Counted from the first letter of the stretch, positions 1 through 6,522 are shown. The stretch: 6,882 bases of DNA from Bacteroides sp. CAG:1060 (GCA_000432655.1 HF986346.1:1-6882); one strand, 5' to 3'. The notes: generated by a model not told the origin, from the sequence alone. Made by a program: numbers and translations.

Positions 1-802
1 TGTATTGCAGTCCGGCAACGGCGTTTCCGGTGACACGGATATGGGTGTCGCGCCACTTTACAAAATAATCATCGCTGATATTCATTCCTCCGGTGTACCC
101 TATCTTTCCGTCAATCACGACTATTTTCCTGTGGTCGCGATAGTTCAGTTGCGTGACAAGATTGATTAGAGGCCATCTCGGTTTTGTGAATTTCTCCACC
201 ATCACGCCGGCTTCTTTCATTTCGTTGTAGTATCCCGGCAGAATGTCGATGTTGGCTATGTTCTCATGTATGAATCTGACTTTTACGCCTTCGCGGGCCT
301 TTTTCATCAGCATTTCCTTAATCTGCTGTGCTCCGTCGTCATGGCGAAAATAGAAATACTCCATGTGGATGTATTCTTTGGCGTTCTCAAGGTCCTTCAT
401 GAGAAGTTCGAATTTCCTCTGCCCGGAAGTTATTATTTCCAGACCATTGCCGTCCGTGACGCAAGTCGAACCGTCGCAGGACAAGAGACGGGTGAGAGGC
501 TTGTATTCTGTTTTGATGAGGGAGTCTTTTCTGTGTCCGAACAGCAGGTCGTGCACTTGACGGTCAGCTTTGCTGCTGAAGGTGTCTATGAACTTCTTGT
601 GCTTTTTCTTGGAAAACGAGGATTGCCTCAGGTTGAAGCCTACAGCAAAGTACAGCAGGAGTCCGATGATAGGCAAGATGGTGATTACCAGTATCCAAGC
701 GATTTTCTTGGCGGAATCCCCATTGTCAAAAATGATGACGATGATGGTGCCGATTACCAAGAATAACAGCATCAATGAGAAAATTGCAGAAACAATCGCC
801 AT
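1..802 (-). CDS. cls: Cardiolipin synthase, N-terminal part (cut by window edge)
   Basis: This membrane enzyme of the phospholipase D superfamily makes cardiolipin from phosphatidylglycerol. The frame is open for 267 codons from the ATG at 802-800 to the left edge; an in-frame stop lies five codons upstream, so this start is the only ATG choice. Residues 2-25 and about 34-56 are two hydrophobic membrane segments (PLDc_N-type N-terminus), followed by a basic stretch (SKKKHKK, 64-70). The first HKD catalytic motif is complete: H224, K226 and D231, then TGGMN at 237-241. The preceding YIHMEYFYF segment (144-152) is also typical. Family members have about 480 residues and two HKD motifs, so the second lies outside the window. 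It is transcribed divergently from the AbiE operon. A weak -7-like TATCTTTA lies at 833-826, without a convincing -33. There is no sign of decay in the visible part. Confidence 0.93.
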   Translation of the reverse strand, partial: MAIVSAIFSLMLLFLVIGTIIVIIFDNGDSAKKIAWILVITILPIIGLLLYFAVGFNLRQSSFSKKKHKKFIDTFSSKADRQVHDLLFGHRKDSLIKTEYKPLTRLLSCDGSTCVTDGNGLEIITSGQRKFELLMKDLENAKEYIHMEYFYFRHDDGAQQIKEMLMKKAREGVKVRFIHENIANIDILPGYYNEMKEAGVMVEKFTKPRWPLINLVTQLNYRDHRKIVVIDGKIGYTGGMNISDDYFVKWRDTHIRVTGNAVAGLQY

Positions 803-948
803 GACATATCCGTTTTAGAAAAATATAAAGATAGTAATTATTCGGGTATGTTATTGCTTTTGTCTGTATTGTTTTGGGTCCGGAAGCCAAATGAGATGTG
901 CTTAATATATTCAGGATTGAGAATCAAACCGCAAAGCATTTTCGTAAA

Positions 949-975
949 GTCCGATTTTCTTTAAGATTTTCGGAC
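949..975. promoter_or_regulatory. Inverted repeat upstream of abiE promoter, possible AbiEi operator
   Basis: GTCCGA at 949-954 is mirrored by TCGGAC at 970-975, separated by 15 bases. The sequence ATTTTC also recurs at 938, 954 and 966. The repeat ends seven bases before the -33 element of the abiE promoter. AbiEi antitoxins of characterised AbiE systems repress their own operon by binding inverted repeats near the promoter, so this is the natural candidate operator. The repeat is seen directly; the binding role is inferred. Confidence 0.45.
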
Positions 976-981
976 ATTTTA

Positions 982-1012
982 TTGCTGCGGTGGAGGGAAT
1001 ATTGTACCTTTG
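982..1012 (+). promoter_or_regulatory. Bacteroidetes-type promoter of the abiE operon
   Basis: TTG at 982-984, a 20-base spacer and TACCTTTG at 1005-1012 fit the Bacteroidetes sigma-ABfr consensus (TTTG, 19-21 bases, TAnnTTTG). Transcription would start near 1018-1020. This leaves a leader of only about 7-15 bases before the two candidate ATG codons at 1027 and 1033. It rules out the GTG-started extension of the frame from 898. Confidence 0.8.
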
Positions 1013-1032
1013 CACTCAGATTATTAATGATC

Positions 1033-1623
1033 ATGGGAGTAATACTAACAAAAGAGATACGCAATACTATTGAAAGCAATGGACCAAACAAACTCTATAT
1101 GGTTCAGGATTTTGCCTATCTAAATAATGACGGGTTGGTTACTCGTGCCCTTTCCAGATTAGAAAAGGAAGGTGTTCTTATACGCCTCTCGCAAGGCATA
1201 TATTTATATCCGTCACGAAATAAGTTCGGAATACTTCGACCTTCTATGGAGGAAATCGCTTATGCTGTTGCTGAAAAGGATAAGGCACGCATTATTCCCA
1301 GCGGATTGACTGCTTTGAACAAATTGGGACTTTCCACACAGGTCACGATGAATGCAGTCTATCTGACAGATGCCACAGCAAGGGAACTTACTATCGGGAA
1401 CCGTAAAATCATATTCAAGCGTAGCGTACCTCGCAATTTTGCCTACAAGACAGACTTGTTCTCACTTATAGTCGCTGCCATGAAAGAATTAGGGAAAGAT
1501 AACGTGACAGATGAACAGGTTGCAATCATAAAACAAGCCATTGAAAAATATGGTAGTCCTGATGAAATCAAATACGATTACAGCATTGCCCCGCAATGGA
1601 TTAAACAAAGACTTGCATTATGA
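1033..1623 (+). CDS. abiEi: AbiEi-family antitoxin (DUF6088-like) of a type IV toxin-antitoxin system
   Basis: This is the antitoxin and probable transcriptional repressor of the AbiE pair, 196 residues. Residues about 5-60 form a winged helix-turn-helix: the helix region LVTRALSRLEKEGVLIRL (35-52) is followed by the wing QGIYLYP (54-60). The C-terminal antitoxin domain contains IIPSGLTALNKLGLSTQV (87-104) and the strand pattern ELTIGNRKIIFKR (118-130), both typical of the AbiEi/DUF6088 group. The start was placed at 1033 because the promoter lies at 982-1012; ATG 1027 (two residues more) is equally possible. Its stop overlaps the next ATG (ATGA at 1620-1623), indicating translational coupling. 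In studied AbiE systems the antitoxin neutralises the toxin without a stable complex and represses the operon; here that is inferred from homology. The gene appears intact. Confidence 0.88.
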   Translation: MGVILTKEIRNTIESNGPNKLYMVQDFAYLNNDGLVTRALSRLEKEGVLIRLSQGIYLYPSRNKFGILRPSMEEIAYAVAEKDKARIIPSGLTALNKLGLSTQVTMNAVYLTDATARELTIGNRKIIFKRSVPRNFAYKTDLFSLIVAAMKELGKDNVTDEQVAIIKQAIEKYGSPDEIKYDYSIAPQWIKQRLAL

Positions 1624-2633
1624 ATTTTACTAAGCTTACAAAAGAAGAACAACTTACCATTTTGGCTAATGTAGCCGAAGATAAAGGGATTGTGGACAAT
1701 GCCGTAGAAAAGGACTATTGGGTCAGTATGGTGTTACGTGCCATATTTTCTTTGCCGTATGCAACAGCTTTTGTTCTCAAGGGAGGAACGAGCCTTAGCA
1801 AAGGTTGGGGATTAATAGAACGGTTTTCGGAAGATATTGACCTTGCAATAGCTCCCCAATATCTCGGCTTTACAAATATTGAGACTAAAAGTCAACGGAC
1901 TAAGTTGCGGAAAGACTCCAAGAAGTTCATAGATGGCTCTTTCGCGCTCGACGTTGAGACCAGATTAAAAGAGTTTGGGCTATCAGAGAACTGTAAGGTT
2001 ATAGTTCCGGAGACATCTGTCAGTGACCTTGATCCTGTAGTCCTGTTTGTCGAGTATAATTCAGTGCTGCAAACGAAAATGCAATATATACCCGAACGAG
2101 TCAAAGTTGAGATAAGTTGTCGTTCACTCATGGAACCGTCAGAAGATGTGGAAATGTGTTCTATGATAGAAGAAGCTTATCCAGGTGAAGAGTTCTCATT
2201 ACCTATATTCACTGTCCCTACCGTAGTGCCAGGACGAACATTCCTGGAAAAGGTTTTTCTTTTGCATGAAGAGTTTAACCGTCCCAATGGCTGTACGCAT
2301 ATCGAACGTATCACACGACACATGTATGACATTGTAAAGATGATGGATGAACCGTTTGCTATGGAAGCAATGCAGGATGTACAATTATACGAGGACATTG
2401 TGACTCATCGTAAAAAATTTACGGCTTGGAGTGGATTGGACTATACGAGTCATCTTCCACACACAATATCGTTCCTGCCTCCTGAAAGCATCGAAGATGT
2501 TTTGCGTGACGACTATAAGCAGATGCAAATTGGCTTCATCTATGCCAATGCACCTTCTTTCGATGAGATTATGGAGCGATTGAGTGAGTTGCAAAGCAGA
2601 TTTAGGACATTGGTATGGAAAAATAATCGTTGA
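1620..2633 (+). CDS. abiEii: AbiEii-family nucleotidyltransferase toxin
   Basis: This is the toxin of the AbiE system, a 337-residue member of the AbiEii/AbiGii nucleotidyltransferase family (DNA polymerase beta-like fold). Relatives stop growth by nucleotidyl transfer, in some cases to tRNA acceptor ends, and give abortive protection against phage. Visible motifs are EKDYWV (30-35), the signature LKGGTSLSK (53-61), and FSEDIDL (69-75) with D72 and D74 as predicted metal-binding residues. VKVEI (161-165) is a candidate further catalytic strand. FLEKVFLLHEE (208-218) and RHMYDIVKM (233-241) match the conserved C-terminal half of the family. No stop or frameshift interrupts it and the length is normal, so it is probably active. 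It overlaps the antitoxin gene by four bases and shares its promoter. A small reading frame starts four bases after its stop. Confidence 0.9.
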   Translation: MNFTKLTKEEQLTILANVAEDKGIVDNAVEKDYWVSMVLRAIFSLPYATAFVLKGGTSLSKGWGLIERFSEDIDLAIAPQYLGFTNIETKSQRTKLRKDSKKFIDGSFALDVETRLKEFGLSENCKVIVPETSVSDLDPVVLFVEYNSVLQTKMQYIPERVKVEISCRSLMEPSEDVEMCSMIEEAYPGEEFSLPIFTVPTVVPGRTFLEKVFLLHEEFNRPNGCTHIERITRHMYDIVKMMDEPFAMEAMQDVQLYEDIVTHRKKFTAWSGLDYTSHLPHTISFLPPESIEDVLRDDYKQMQIGFIYANAPSFDEIMERLSELQSRFRTLVWKNNR

Positions 2634-2637
2634 CGGT

Positions 2638-2847
2638 ATGGTCATAGCTGTGGCCAATGATAAGGGAATGAAAATTGACGACCATTTCAACCAGTCGGTT
2701 GATATGGTCAGGTTGGGCAGTGGCTCTTTCAGAAAGGTGGATGCTTTCCATCTTTCACGGTTGGCATGCCTGATAATCGCCGAGAATGCAGATGGGAAAA
2801 AGCCTATGGTGCTGCAGGCAAGGCAGTTCTTCTCAAGTACTGTTACG
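2638..2847 (+). pseudogene. DinD/Bro-N-like domain fragment, in frame with RhuM
   Basis: About 70 codons read in frame into the RhuM fragment that follows. The segment DDHFNQSVDMVRLGSGSFRK, then FHLSRLACLIIAENADGKKP and a final QARQFF, has the order of motifs I associate with the second half of the DinD/Bro-N-type domain of damage-inducible protein D and phage antirepressors (DHF, GSG-R, LSRYACYLI, NGDP-K, Q-YF). The normal first half of that domain is missing: only about 14 residues precede the match before the abiEii stop. This suggests a truncated gene. The ATG at 2638 lies four bases after the abiEii stop, and a longer in-frame reading begins inside abiEii at 2584, so it could still be translated with the operon. 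Alternatively it is the N-terminus of an unusual RhuM fusion. Assignment rests on remembered family patterns and is moderate. Confidence 0.55.
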
Positions 2848-3153
2848 ATGGGAGACCTGATTCGAAATTCGGTCGATTCCAATGTTTTGTTTTATAAAAC
2901 CGCACAAGGTGAATCCCGCATTGAGGTTATTTTCAATGGGGATACGTTTTGGATGTCACAGAAACGGCTGGCGGAACTTTTTGGAGTGGATGTCAGAACC
3001 GTCAACTATCATCTAAAACAGATATTCGAAAGCGGCGAACTATCAGATGGGGCAACTATCCGAAAAATTGGGATAGTTCAAACTGAAGGAGAACGCAATG
3101 TGGAACGCTCACCTTTGTTCTACAATCTTGATGCAATAATAGCAGTGGGCTGA
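2848..3153 (+). pseudogene. rhuM: RhuM family protein, N-terminal fragment
   Basis: This is the N-terminal third of a RhuM protein, a family found in pathogenicity and phage-like islands whose biochemical role is not established. The ATG at 2848 fits the usual family start, and FYKT is followed by the family pattern TFWMSQKRLAELFGVDVRTV. That segment contains a helix-turn-helix-like element, continuing into NYHLKQIFESGEL. The piece ends with LFYNLDAIIAVG, where intact relatives continue with YRV and an F-R-WA segment. Instead a TGA follows at 3151-3153. From the usual family length of about 330-345 residues, roughly 110-130 central residues are missing. The C-terminal third follows in another frame (3149-3577), so this is one gene broken by an internal deletion. 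If translated it would give about 101 residues, or more from an upstream in-frame start. Confidence 0.85.
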
Positions 3154-3577
3154 TGCTGAGAGACCAAATATGGGGCTTACAACATGGAAGAATGCGCCGG
3201 ACGGTCGGGTTCAACGGTCGGATTCCATTGTGGCTAAGAATTATCTGTCTGAGAAAGAATTATCTGAGCTTAACTCGATAACGACATCTTTTCTTGATTT
3301 CGCGGAATCCCGTGCGCGTAGGCATGTCATCACGACAATGGAAGACTGGAAACAACGTCTGGAACAGTTCCTGACGATGAATGACTACAAAGCCACGGAA
3401 TCTGCCGGGACGGTATCACAGGGAGAAGCTAGAGAAAAGGCTTACGGCGAATATGACAAGTTCAAGGTCATACAGGATCGTACTTTCGTTTCCGACTTTG
3501 ACAAGTTCAATGGAGAATCCGTCAGTGGCTCTGATACTCCACTACTCCCGTTTGACATAAATCCTAAAGATGATTGA
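3149..3577 (+). pseudogene. rhuM: RhuM family protein, C-terminal fragment
   Basis: This is the C-terminal third of the same RhuM gene, shifted by one frame. Reading from 3149 gives ADAERPNMGLTTWKNAPDG, the conserved start of the RhuM C-terminal block, then IVAKNYLSEKELSELN, a helical stretch, and EDWKQRLEQFLTMNDY. The tail EYDKFKVIQDRTFVSDFDKF is the usual family ending, followed by about 20 extra residues to the TGA at 3575-3577. The ATG at 3170 allows an open reading frame of 135 codons, but no promoter is evident. GGGC at 3147-3150 belongs to both reading frames at the junction, so a short-homology deletion is plausible. No downstream terminator is obvious, apart from the inverted repeat at 3675-3712. 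Confidence 0.85.
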
Positions 3578-3674
3578 CAATTCCGAATTAATCGGCACAG
3601 CGATATGAGCCTTAAAGGGTGTTCCGCAAACAGTCTATCGCCGAGCTCAAGTAGTCAGGCAAAACGCAAATAAT

Positions 3675-3712
3675 CGAGTATGAGGAAAACGAAGTTGTTT
3701 TCTTCCTACTCG
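3675..3712. repeat. Imperfect inverted repeat abutting the protease promoter
   Basis: The 16-base arms at 3675-3690 and 3697-3712 match at 14 positions and are separated by the six bases GAAGTT. The right arm ends exactly where the -33 TTTG of the following promoter begins (3713). It may be a repressor operator. It may also end transcripts leaving the RhuM remnant, but no T-run follows on either strand, which argues against a standard terminator. Confidence 0.6.
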
Positions 3713-3744
3713 TTTGTCTATGTAGAAGACTTTCAGTACATTTG
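3713..3744 (+). promoter_or_regulatory. Bacteroidetes-type promoter of the aspartic protease gene
   Basis: TTTG at 3713-3716, a 20-base spacer and TACATTTG at 3737-3744 match the Bacteroidetes -33/-7 consensus almost perfectly. Transcription would start near 3751, about 30 bases before the ATG at 3782. This argues against the longer reading frame from 3680, which begins upstream of the promoter. Confidence 0.8.
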
Positions 3745-3781
3745 TCGAGATATAAACCGTGATTTGCTCTCATCCTCGTAT

Positions 3782-4675
3782 ATGAAACACTTTTTTTCGT
3801 TTTCGTTAATGCTGCTTCTTGGGGCCCTTCTCCACGCCCAGGAGCACACCTTTGAGTTTATTTCCAATCACATCTATCTGAATGCAGAAGTGAACGGTAA
3901 GCCTGCAAGGCTGGTTTTCGATACTGGTTCCTCCGATGTATATCTGGACAGTACCTGGCTTTCTGAAAGCGGGATCAAGTATGCACGGATGGGCAAAGCG
4001 ATGGTGCGGGGAGCTGGAAATGAAGCCAAGAAAACGACGCTTATCTTCTCCGGCGTCAATGTCTCGATGAATGGAAGTCAATACTCTCCCCAGATGGTTC
4101 CTGTTATTGATTTGCGTGCCATCCTTGGCGACACGGCCGATGGAATCTTCGGCCTTAAAGATTTGAAAGAAAAAATTATTTTCATTGATTATAAGAATGA
4201 AAAATTAACGCTGTTAGATAAACTCGCCTCGACTCAGACAGAGGGCTTTTCTCGCATACCGATAGAGACAGATTCGAACCATCCTGGAAAGATTTTAGTT
4301 CCCATTGATGTCACAGTTATTCCTGGTAAAGTTATTTCCGGCAAGGCACTTCTGGATACCGGCTCAGGAAAGTGCCTCGAATTCACCAGCAAGGCCGCTG
4401 CTAAATATGGATTGGATAAGATTCAGGAAAAGAATCCATTCTACTACAAGCATGGTGGCGTGGGCGGAGAATCAGCCGGTTATGAGTTTGCTGTCGATAA
4501 AGTGACTGCGGACAGTGTCCTGTTGTCCCAAGGTAAAGCCCGGTACAGCACGGACAAAGCAGGCGCGATGGCAAGCGATGAGTATATAGCTGTCGCAGGA
4601 AATGAAATATGGCGGCATTTTACCATCATCATCGACCTAAGCAAGTCTGTTTTATTCCTGAAGGAGAACCTGTAA
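3782..4675 (+). CDS. Secreted retropepsin-like aspartic protease, two-lobed
   Basis: This is a predicted exported aspartyl protease of 297 residues from the retroviral-type/pepsin-like superfamily. An N-terminal Sec signal (MKHFF, then a hydrophobic core to residue 17) probably ends after HA19. There is no lipobox cysteine, so a periplasmic or secreted location is expected. The first catalytic motif is VFDTGSSDVYLD (45-56, D47), with DGIFGLKDL and FIDYKNEKLTL (120-145) closing the first lobe. The second is ALLDTGSGKCLEF (189-201, D192), with AGNEIWRHFTIIIDL (272-286) closing the second lobe. Both aspartates are present, so a single chain could form a complete active site without dimerising. 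The start at 3782 was chosen because the signal peptide and promoter fit it. It is monocistronic. The natural substrate is unknown; such genes are widespread in gut Bacteroidales. Confidence 0.87.
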   Translation: MKHFFSFSLMLLLGALLHAQEHTFEFISNHIYLNAEVNGKPARLVFDTGSSDVYLDSTWLSESGIKYARMGKAMVRGAGNEAKKTTLIFSGVNVSMNGSQYSPQMVPVIDLRAILGDTADGIFGLKDLKEKIIFIDYKNEKLTLLDKLASTQTEGFSRIPIETDSNHPGKILVPIDVTVIPGKVISGKALLDTGSGKCLEFTSKAAAKYGLDKIQEKNPFYYKHGGVGGESAGYEFAVDKVTADSVLLSQGKARYSTDKAGAMASDEYIAVAGNEIWRHFTIIIDLSKSVLFLKENL

Positions 4676-4734
4676 ATTCACATTTATCGAACAACATACT
4701 ATCGTTATTTAAACAGGCACAGTGTTGTTCTTAG

Positions 4735-5110
4735 TTAAGACCAAGCTGCCTGACGAATGTAGAGTTTGCTTGGTACTGTACGGTTGATTCCTTGGTGGCG
4801 ACGGTGGAAGTTGTCAATAAATCTCTTGATTCCAAAGAACCGAACTGCGCTGTTTCCCAAAATCTTTCTATCCAGATATTGTCTTTAGCACGGCCGCGAC
4901 CGTCCATGCTGACCTTCATTTCAGCGTGCTGAGAGCAGGCATCTGCCTACAATGAAGCGACTGTAGACGTCAATTATTGCGGTCAGATACATAAAGCCTT
5001 TCTTCATGGGAATGTATGTGATATCAATGCTCCACATATAATTCCTGTGGTCAGCCGGAATGCATACGATATGCATCGGGACGTTTAGGTTCAGCTTATT
5101 GAAATAATGC
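4735..5110 (-). pseudogene. IS3-family transposase (OrfB) relic
   Basis: These are fragments of a DDE integrase-type transposase on the minus strand. From the ATG at 5076, 51 codons contain [20 protein letters not shown] and [12 protein letters not shown], the block with the first catalytic aspartate, ending at a TGA (4923-4921). After a deletion, another frame from 4919 gives VSMDGRGRAKDN and IERFW with the catalytic glutamate. A second deletion with frameshift returns to the first frame with FHRRHQGINRTVPSKLY and a stop at 4737-4735. The segment with the second catalytic aspartate is absent, as is everything upstream of the first block (about half of OrfB, and OrfA). About 115 codons remain of the usual 280-300, so it cannot be active. 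No terminal inverted repeats are recognisable. The relic stops about 14 bases from the palindrome at 5124. Confidence 0.85.
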
Positions 5111-5123
5111 TTTTATCGTGGCT

Positions 5124-5177
5124 ATAATCCCATTTTACATTTTTGACGAAAATGCCAAAAATGTAAAATGGGATTAT
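5124..5177. repeat. Palindromic repeat copy 1 (downstream of ATPase gene)
   Basis: Perfect 22-base arms (5124-5145 and 5156-5177) flank a 10-base loop, ACGAAAATGC. The 38-base core (5132-5169) matches the repeat at 6523-6560 at 37 of 38 positions when reversed; loop orientation shows the two copies are inverted relative to each other. It begins 15 bases beyond the stop codon of the minus-strand ATPase gene, so it could also fold in the transcript's 3' end. It lacks the T-run of a standard terminator. Confidence 0.9.
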
Positions 5178-5192
5178 TATTCGGTTGAGATC

Positions 5193-6443
5193 CTATAAAT
5201 CAAGGCTATCTGGATTCAGAAGGAAGTCGAATAGACCTATTGTAAAAATACCCTGTTCGTTCCTTTTGGGCTTTATGTTATCTTTTACTACAATAATCTT
5301 TTTGAAAGAATCAGAAACTTCAAGAAGCGATGCAGATTCTTGTTGTTCTTTAGCCTCATTGGGCATCATAAATGCGGACTGGACATAGTACCTTTTGCTC
5401 CCTTGGTTCGCAACGAAATCTATTTCGTATTGCTTTCGAGTATCCTTCCCGTTTTTGTCTTTTCCACGCTGCTCAACAACGCCCACATCAACATTGAACC
5501 CTCTAACGCATAACTCGTTATAGATTATATTTTCCATAATGTGGTTTTCTTCCTGCTGGCGGAAGTCGAGAATTGCATTACGAAGTCCCACATCGGAGAA
5601 ATAGTACTTTGAAAGTGTATTGATATACTTTTTCCCTTTGACATCATACCGGATAGACTTATCCAAAATAAAAGCATCCTGCAGATAAGAGAGGTATTTG
5701 CTTATCGTTGGTTGTGAAATAGTGGTGTTCTTAGTTGATTTAAAAGTGTTTGACAACTTGCGAGGATTGGTCGGAGACCCAATGGATGAACCTACCACCT
5801 TGACAAGCTCTCCAAATTCTTCCTTATTCTTGATATTATGACGCTCAAGGATGTCCGCAAAATATACAGTGGTATACAAATTTTTCAAATAATCGGCTTT
5901 CTTTTTGTCAGTGTCCAGCATCCTCACCTGCGGTAATCCTCCGTATGTGTAATAATCTCTCCACGCATCGAAAGGGTGGCGAGAGTCAACAGACATAAAC
6001 TCGGCAAACGAAAGAGGAAAAACATGAATCTGGTCTCCTCTGCCTCGAAATTCAGTGACTACATCAGTTGCCAAAAAACGAGAATTACTGCCAGTTACAT
6101 AAATGTCAACATTCTCTCTTCGCAATAGCCCGTTGAGTACCGGAACGAACTCACCAAGCAACTGTACCTCATCAAATAGGAGGTAATACATTTCGTTGTC
6201 AACCATCTGAGTATTTAGAAACGGCATAAGTTCATTCGGGTCGCATAAATTCCGGAAACTCCAATCATCAAATGCAATTTTGATAATATGGTCAGAAGGG
6301 ATTCCGCTTTCAATCAAATGCTTATAAAAAAGATTGAAAAGAAGGAAAGACTTACCGCATCTACGGATTCCAGTGATAATTTTAATCAATCCGTTCCCTT
6401 TTCCTGCAATCAGCTGTTGCAAATATAAATCTCGTTTAATCAT
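5193..6443 (-). CDS. AAA-family ATPase with DUF4143 domain
   Basis: This is a 416-residue ATP-binding protein of the AAA_14/DUF4143 type, common and often multicopy in Bacteroidales; its cellular role is not established. The P-loop GIRRCGKS lies at 25-32 and the Walker B strand YYLLFDE at 86-92. The sensor-like VTGSNSRFL (116-124) is followed by FPLSFAEFM (142-150) and YTYGGLPQV (165-173). A winged-helix region with ISQPTISKYLSYLQ lies at 242-255. The DUF4143 end has ENIIYNEL (304-311), YEIDFVA (339-345) and YYVQS (352-356). That layout resembles a PD-(D/E)XK nuclease core, but the usual E-X-K is V-Q-S here, so nuclease activity is doubtful. Length and motifs are complete, and no stop interrupts it. 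It has its own promoter and is bracketed by inverted palindromic repeats, unlike any other gene in the window. Confidence 0.93.
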   Translation of the reverse strand: MIKRDLYLQQLIAGKGNGLIKIITGIRRCGKSFLLFNLFYKHLIESGIPSDHIIKIAFDDWSFRNLCDPNELMPFLNTQMVDNEMYYLLFDEVQLLGEFVPVLNGLLRRENVDIYVTGSNSRFLATDVVTEFRGRGDQIHVFPLSFAEFMSVDSRHPFDAWRDYYTYGGLPQVRMLDTDKKKADYLKNLYTTVYFADILERHNIKNKEEFGELVKVVGSSIGSPTNPRKLSNTFKSTKNTTISQPTISKYLSYLQDAFILDKSIRYDVKGKKYINTLSKYYFSDVGLRNAILDFRQQEENHIMENIIYNELCVRGFNVDVGVVEQRGKDKNGKDTRKQYEIDFVANQGSKRYYVQSAFMMPNEAKEQQESASLLEVSDSFKKIIVVKDNIKPKRNEQGIFTIGLFDFLLNPDSLDL

Positions 6444-6448
6444 ATCGT

Positions 6449-6486
6449 ATTTTATATTTTTGCCATTTATGTCATTCTTGTAAAGT
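6449..6486. repeat. Degenerate third copy of the palindromic repeat, in the ATPase leader
   Basis: Aligned without gaps to the repeat at 6523-6560, this stretch matches at 29 of 38 positions. The left half, including TATTTTTG-CATTT, is well kept, but the right arm has lost its complementarity. It lies between the predicted ATPase transcription start and the ATG, ending six bases from the start codon. AT-richness inflates the match, so ancestry is likely but not certain. Confidence 0.5.
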
Positions 6487-6487
6487 G

Positions 6488-6516
6488 CAAATATAGTGAA
6501 ATGTGGTAAACTCCAA
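6488..6516 (-). promoter_or_regulatory. Probable promoter of the ATPase gene
   Basis: On the minus strand TATATTTG (6495-6488) matches the TAnnTTTG -7 element exactly. TTG at 6516-6514 lies 18 bases upstream, slightly shorter than the usual 19-21. Transcription would start near 6480, giving a leader of about 37 bases. The intact palindrome at 6523-6560 sits just upstream of the -33, and the degenerate copy lies in the leader. Confidence 0.65.
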
Positions 6517-6522
6517 TCTCTT

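Noticed and set aside
266..818. Plus-strand open frames of 166, 65 and 82 codons
   Set aside because: They lie opposite the cardiolipin synthase gene, whose minus-strand reading gives membrane segments and an HKD motif; these are shadows.
898..1032. N-terminal extension of the AbiEi reading frame from a GTG
   Set aside because: It starts upstream of the TTG-N20-TACCTTTG promoter and has no family similarity; the start at 1027 or 1033 fits better.
2409..2424. Palindrome CGTAAA-TTTACG
   Set aside because: It lies inside conserved abiEii coding sequence and is short and AT-rich, so chance explains it.
2638..2710. Similarity of MVIAVANDKG to the N-terminus of NifX-type cofactor-binding proteins
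   Set aside because: The following GSG, LSR-AC and NADGKKP motifs fit a DinD/Bro-N-like domain better; the first ten residues alone prove nothing.
2385..2882. Minus-strand frame of 165 codons
   Set aside because: It lies opposite the end of abiEii and the DinD/RhuM segment and has no recognisable domain.
3680..3781. Upstream extension of the aspartic protease
   Set aside because: It begins before the promoter and would bury the signal peptide; ATG 3782 gives a clean signal sequence.
4689..4730. Inverted repeat GAACAACA/TGTTGTTC as protease terminator or IS end
   Set aside because: Only eight bases with a 26-base loop and no T-run; no matching repeat at the other side of the IS relic.
5124..5177. 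Palindrome copy 1 as a plain rho-independent terminator
   Set aside because: No T-run on either strand, AT-rich stem, and a near-identical inverted copy upstream of the same gene, where a terminator would serve no purpose.
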